Below are positions 61,993 through 64,000 of a stretch of DNA of 64,000 nucleotides, one piece after another. The translations under genes were made by a program, and so were the position numbers. The notes below the pieces were generated by a model. The model was given only the letters and a program-made list of their open reading frames with translations. It had not been told where the DNA came from and ran no database searches. How positions within the stretch are numbered: position 1 is the stretch's first letter; every line of letters begins with the position of its first letter. Origin of the DNA: Pikeienuella piscinae (GTDB taxonomy: Bacteria; Pseudomonadota; Alphaproteobacteria; Rhodobacterales; Rhodobacteraceae). Location of the stretch: NCBI RefSeq assembly GCF_011044155.1, contig NZ_CP049056.1:3786001-3850000 (forward strand), in the 5' to 3' direction.

Positions 61993-62978
61993 CGGCTGTT
62001 GAAATTCGCTAGCGCGCGAAGGATCTCGATCACCGACGGGCCGATGAGGATCAGCATCAGGGGCGGAACCGTGAAGAACATCGTGCCAAGCGTCAGTTTG
62101 GTCGGTAGGGTGTTCGCCTTCTCCTCGGCCCGCATCAGACGCTTGTCGCGCATCTCCGCCGCGTAGATCCTGAGCGCGGAGGAGACCGAGGTGCCATAGG
62201 TCGCCGATTGCACCAGAACGGTGACGAAAGCGGAAATGTCGGAGACGCCCGCCCTGTCGGCGAAATCCCTGAGCACCTGCGCCCGGTCCTTGCCGGCCCG
62301 CATCTCCGTGGCGATGATGTGCAGTTCCTCCGCCAGCGCGCCGTGCGACTGTCTGATCTCGGATGAGACGCGGAGAATCGACTGGTCGAGCGACTGTCCC
62401 GCCTCGACGCAGACCAGCATCAGGTCGAGCGCGTCCGGAAAGCCGTCCGCGAGCTCCCCTTGACGGCGTTGGCGCTGGCGCGCGATCCACCAGGGCGGCG
62501 CGAGATAGCCGAAGATGCCGGCCAGGCTGGACGCCACCACCAGCCGCACCGGATCGGGCTGGGGCTGCGCGATGGAGATCACCAGAAGAACGAAAGTGAC
62601 CATGCCCACGGTCAGCGCGGCCCGCGTCAGGTAGAACACCCGCACGGCGGAGCGCGATCTGTAGCCGGCCCGAAGAAGCCGGGCGCGGACTTCGGAAAGC
62701 TGCCCCTCGTCCGAAGGTTCGAGATAGGGCGCAAGCGCTTCGAAACGCACTTTTTCGCGGTCGAGCCGGAGCGATTCCGCGCCGCCTGAAAGTTCGCTCG
62801 GCTCTTCGCCCCCGTCCAGCCGGTCGAGCCTCGCCAACGGATCCACAGGGCGGCGGAACAGAATCGCCAGCGCCGTCAGCGCCAGGATCAGCCCGAGCGC
62901 GGCGATTGCGTAGAACGGCCCGGAAGGGCCGAGAAGATCGACCGCGCGATCCCAGGCGAGGTCGAAGAACGCGCGCAT
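61989..62978 (-). CDS. tadC: Tad pilus inner-membrane protein TadC
   Basis: 329-residue GspF/T2SSF-family platform protein. Membrane helices near 18-38, 118-137 and 140-160 and at the C-terminus; the T2SSF domain includes GFPDALDLMLVCVEAGQSLDQSILRVSSEI, AEELHIIATEMRAGKDRAQVLRDFADR and LVQSATYGTSVSSALRIYAAEMRDKR. Partner of TadB, one base downstream of it; both bind the ATPase TadA. Confidence 0.92.
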   Translation of the reverse strand: MRAFFDLAWDRAVDLLGPSGPFYAIAALGLILALTALAILFRRPVDPLARLDRLDGGEEPSELSGGAESLRLDREKVRFEALAPYLEPSDEGQLSEVRARLLRAGYRSRSAVRVFYLTRAALTVGMVTFVLLVISIAQPQPDPVRLVVASSLAGIFGYLAPPWWIARQRQRRQGELADGFPDALDLMLVCVEAGQSLDQSILRVSSEIRQSHGALAEELHIIATEMRAGKDRAQVLRDFADRAGVSDISAFVTVLVQSATYGTSVSSALRIYAAEMRDKRLMRAEEKANTLPTKLTLGTMFFTVPPLMLILIGPSVIEILRALANFNSR

Positions 62979-62979
62979 G

Positions 62980-63939
62980 TCAGACCCTGATATTCACCAT
63001 CCAGCGCATGAAAAAGACGTTCACGACCAGAAGGATGGTGACAATTGCAGCGCCGGGCGCGAAGAGCGGATGATCTGACACCCGGTCATAGTAATCCGGC
63101 TGCACGATCTGCACCAGCAAGAGCGCGATGATTGGAAATATCGAGAGAAACCAACCCGACCAGCGCGCCTCCGCGGTGATCGCGGCGACTTTGCGGAAAA
63201 GTTTGAACCTGGCGCGCACAACCTGGCTGAGCCCGTCGAGGATCTCCGCGAGGTTGCCGCCCGATTGCACCTGGATCGTGACCGCGACGGCGAGATAGCG
63301 CAGATCCGGCACATCCACGCGCGCCGCCAGCCTGTCAAGGCTTTCGGTCACCGGCATGCCGTAGGCGTTCTCGTCGGAGATCACGCCGAATTCTGTCCCG
63401 AGCGGGTCGGGCATTTCCTGCGCGATGATGCCGATGGCGGCGGTGAACGGATGGCCGATCCGAAGGCTTCTGACGATGAGATCGATCGCGTCGGGCAATT
63501 GCTCCTCGAAAAGCTGCAACCGCCGCTTGGCGCGGTTGCGCAGCCAGAGGAAGACCGTCGCATAGCCGAGCGCCAGCGCCACCGCGAGGCGAACGACGAG
63601 CGACGCCGAAGTGCCGATGGAGAACACGATGAAGGCGACGGCGGCGATCGCCGCCATGATGGCTACGATGGTTGTCGGCGCGATGGCGATATTCGCCTGC
63701 GCCGCCTTGTGAAAGACGATGGAGAGGAGAGGAACTCCGCGCGCGTTCTGATGGCGCTCGCGCTCCTTCCTGAGCTTGACCAGCACCTCCTCTCGGTCCG
63801 CGCCCTGCTGAAGCATCCTGAGCCGCCGGTTCACCTTAGACTCGCGGCTGTGGCTCTTGCCGTAGATCAGCAGGTAGACGCCCTCGACGATCATCAGGAC
63901 GCCGATGAAGATCATCGCATAGAGAAGCGGGCCCAGCAT
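62980..63939 (-). CDS. tadB: Tad pilus inner-membrane protein TadB
   Basis: 319-residue GspF/T2SSF-family protein paralogous to TadC. The core is QLPDAIDLIVRSLRIGHPFTAAIGIIAQEMPDPLGTEFGVISDENAYGMPVTESLDRLAARV and LAVAVTIQVQSGGNLAEILDGLSQVVRARFKLFRKV, with helices at 5-25, 85-125 and the C-terminal third. The start at 63939 lies 6 bp after the stop of the upstream gene. Confidence 0.93.
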   Translation of the reverse strand: MLGPLLYAMIFIGVLMIVEGVYLLIYGKSHSRESKVNRRLRMLQQGADREEVLVKLRKERERHQNARGVPLLSIVFHKAAQANIAIAPTTIVAIMAAIAAVAFIVFSIGTSASLVVRLAVALALGYATVFLWLRNRAKRRLQLFEEQLPDAIDLIVRSLRIGHPFTAAIGIIAQEMPDPLGTEFGVISDENAYGMPVTESLDRLAARVDVPDLRYLAVAVTIQVQSGGNLAEILDGLSQVVRARFKLFRKVAAITAEARWSGWFLSIFPIIALLLVQIVQPDYYDRVSDHPLFAPGAAIVTILLVVNVFFMRWMVNIRV

Positions 63940-63945
63940 CGCTCC

Positions 63946-64000
63946 TCAGCCCGCCTTGCGCCCGGCGGGGATGAAAATGTCTTGCGGGAGCTTGATGCCC
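63946..64000 (-). CDS. 3' end of the gene upstream of tadB (probably cpaF/tadA)
   Basis: The last 17 codons of a minus-strand gene that continues past the right edge; the peptide ends PQDIFIPAGRKAG. By the usual cpaE-cpaF-tadB-tadC order it should be the pilus ATPase CpaF/TadA, but the visible piece has no diagnostic motif. Confidence 0.5.
   Translation of the reverse strand, partial: GIKLPQDIFIPAGRKAG

Overview
The window is high-GC chromosomal DNA from an alphaproteobacterium, most probably a Rhodobacterales (Paracoccaceae/Roseobacteraceae) relative. This rests on the divergent hrcA / rph-rdgB-hemW block, an RpoHII-like sigma factor, sulfonate catabolism through xsc-pta with soeABC, a TRAP transporter, a TIGR02186/TauE pair, VPLPA-CTERM proteins and a tad pilus locus. 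No rRNA, tRNA, CRISPR array, insertion sequence or prophage gene was seen.

Layout. 0-4 kb: 5' part of hrcA, a VPLPA-CTERM protein gene and a TerC remnant inserted between hrcA and rph, then rph, rdgB and a 3'-frameshifted hemW. 4-9.7 kb: an unknown membrane protein, DUF465, a TrmN6-like methyltransferase, DUF2007, a polyprenyl diphosphate synthase, 6-phosphogluconate dehydrogenase and a VOC protein. 9.7-15 kb: a tightly overlapped minus-strand operon of four glycosyltransferases and one histidine phosphatase. 15-24 kb: MscS channel, hydrolase, TauE/TIGR02186 pair, desaturase, PhnD-like protein, a sigma-54-controlled small membrane protein and a Cys/Met PLP enzyme. 24-28.4 kb: racemase/M24 peptidase pair, enoyl-CoA hydratase, acyl-CoA dehydrogenase.

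28.5-44.2 kb is a sulfonate/sulfite region: two tandem TSUP permeases, a BASS-like transporter, GST, Xsc, Pta, a citrate synthase, another TSUP permease, the SoeABC sulfite dehydrogenase and a DctPQM TRAP transporter. The inferred flow is: sulfoacetaldehyde is cleaved by Xsc to acetyl phosphate and sulfite; Pta makes acetyl-CoA; citrate synthase draws it into the TCA cycle; sulfite is oxidised by SoeABC or exported by TSUP proteins.

44.4-48 kb holds a PspF-like sigma-54 activator gene interrupted by an in-frame amber codon, next to a VPLPA-CTERM gene. That gene has a perfect -24/-12 promoter with TTTGC/TGCGAA repeats upstream. The same promoter plus repeats, at identical spacing, occurs 24 kb away before a 59-residue two-TM protein. 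This is the most novel-looking signal: a small sigma-54 regulon linked to exosortase-type surface proteins. 48-55 kb: rpoH2-like, thrC, M16 peptidase, GNAT, yqgE, a DsbD-N-like protein and DUF2333. 55-64 kb: an RND efflux pair, then the tad locus (cpaA, two TPR lipoproteins, tadC, tadB, 3' end of the next gene).
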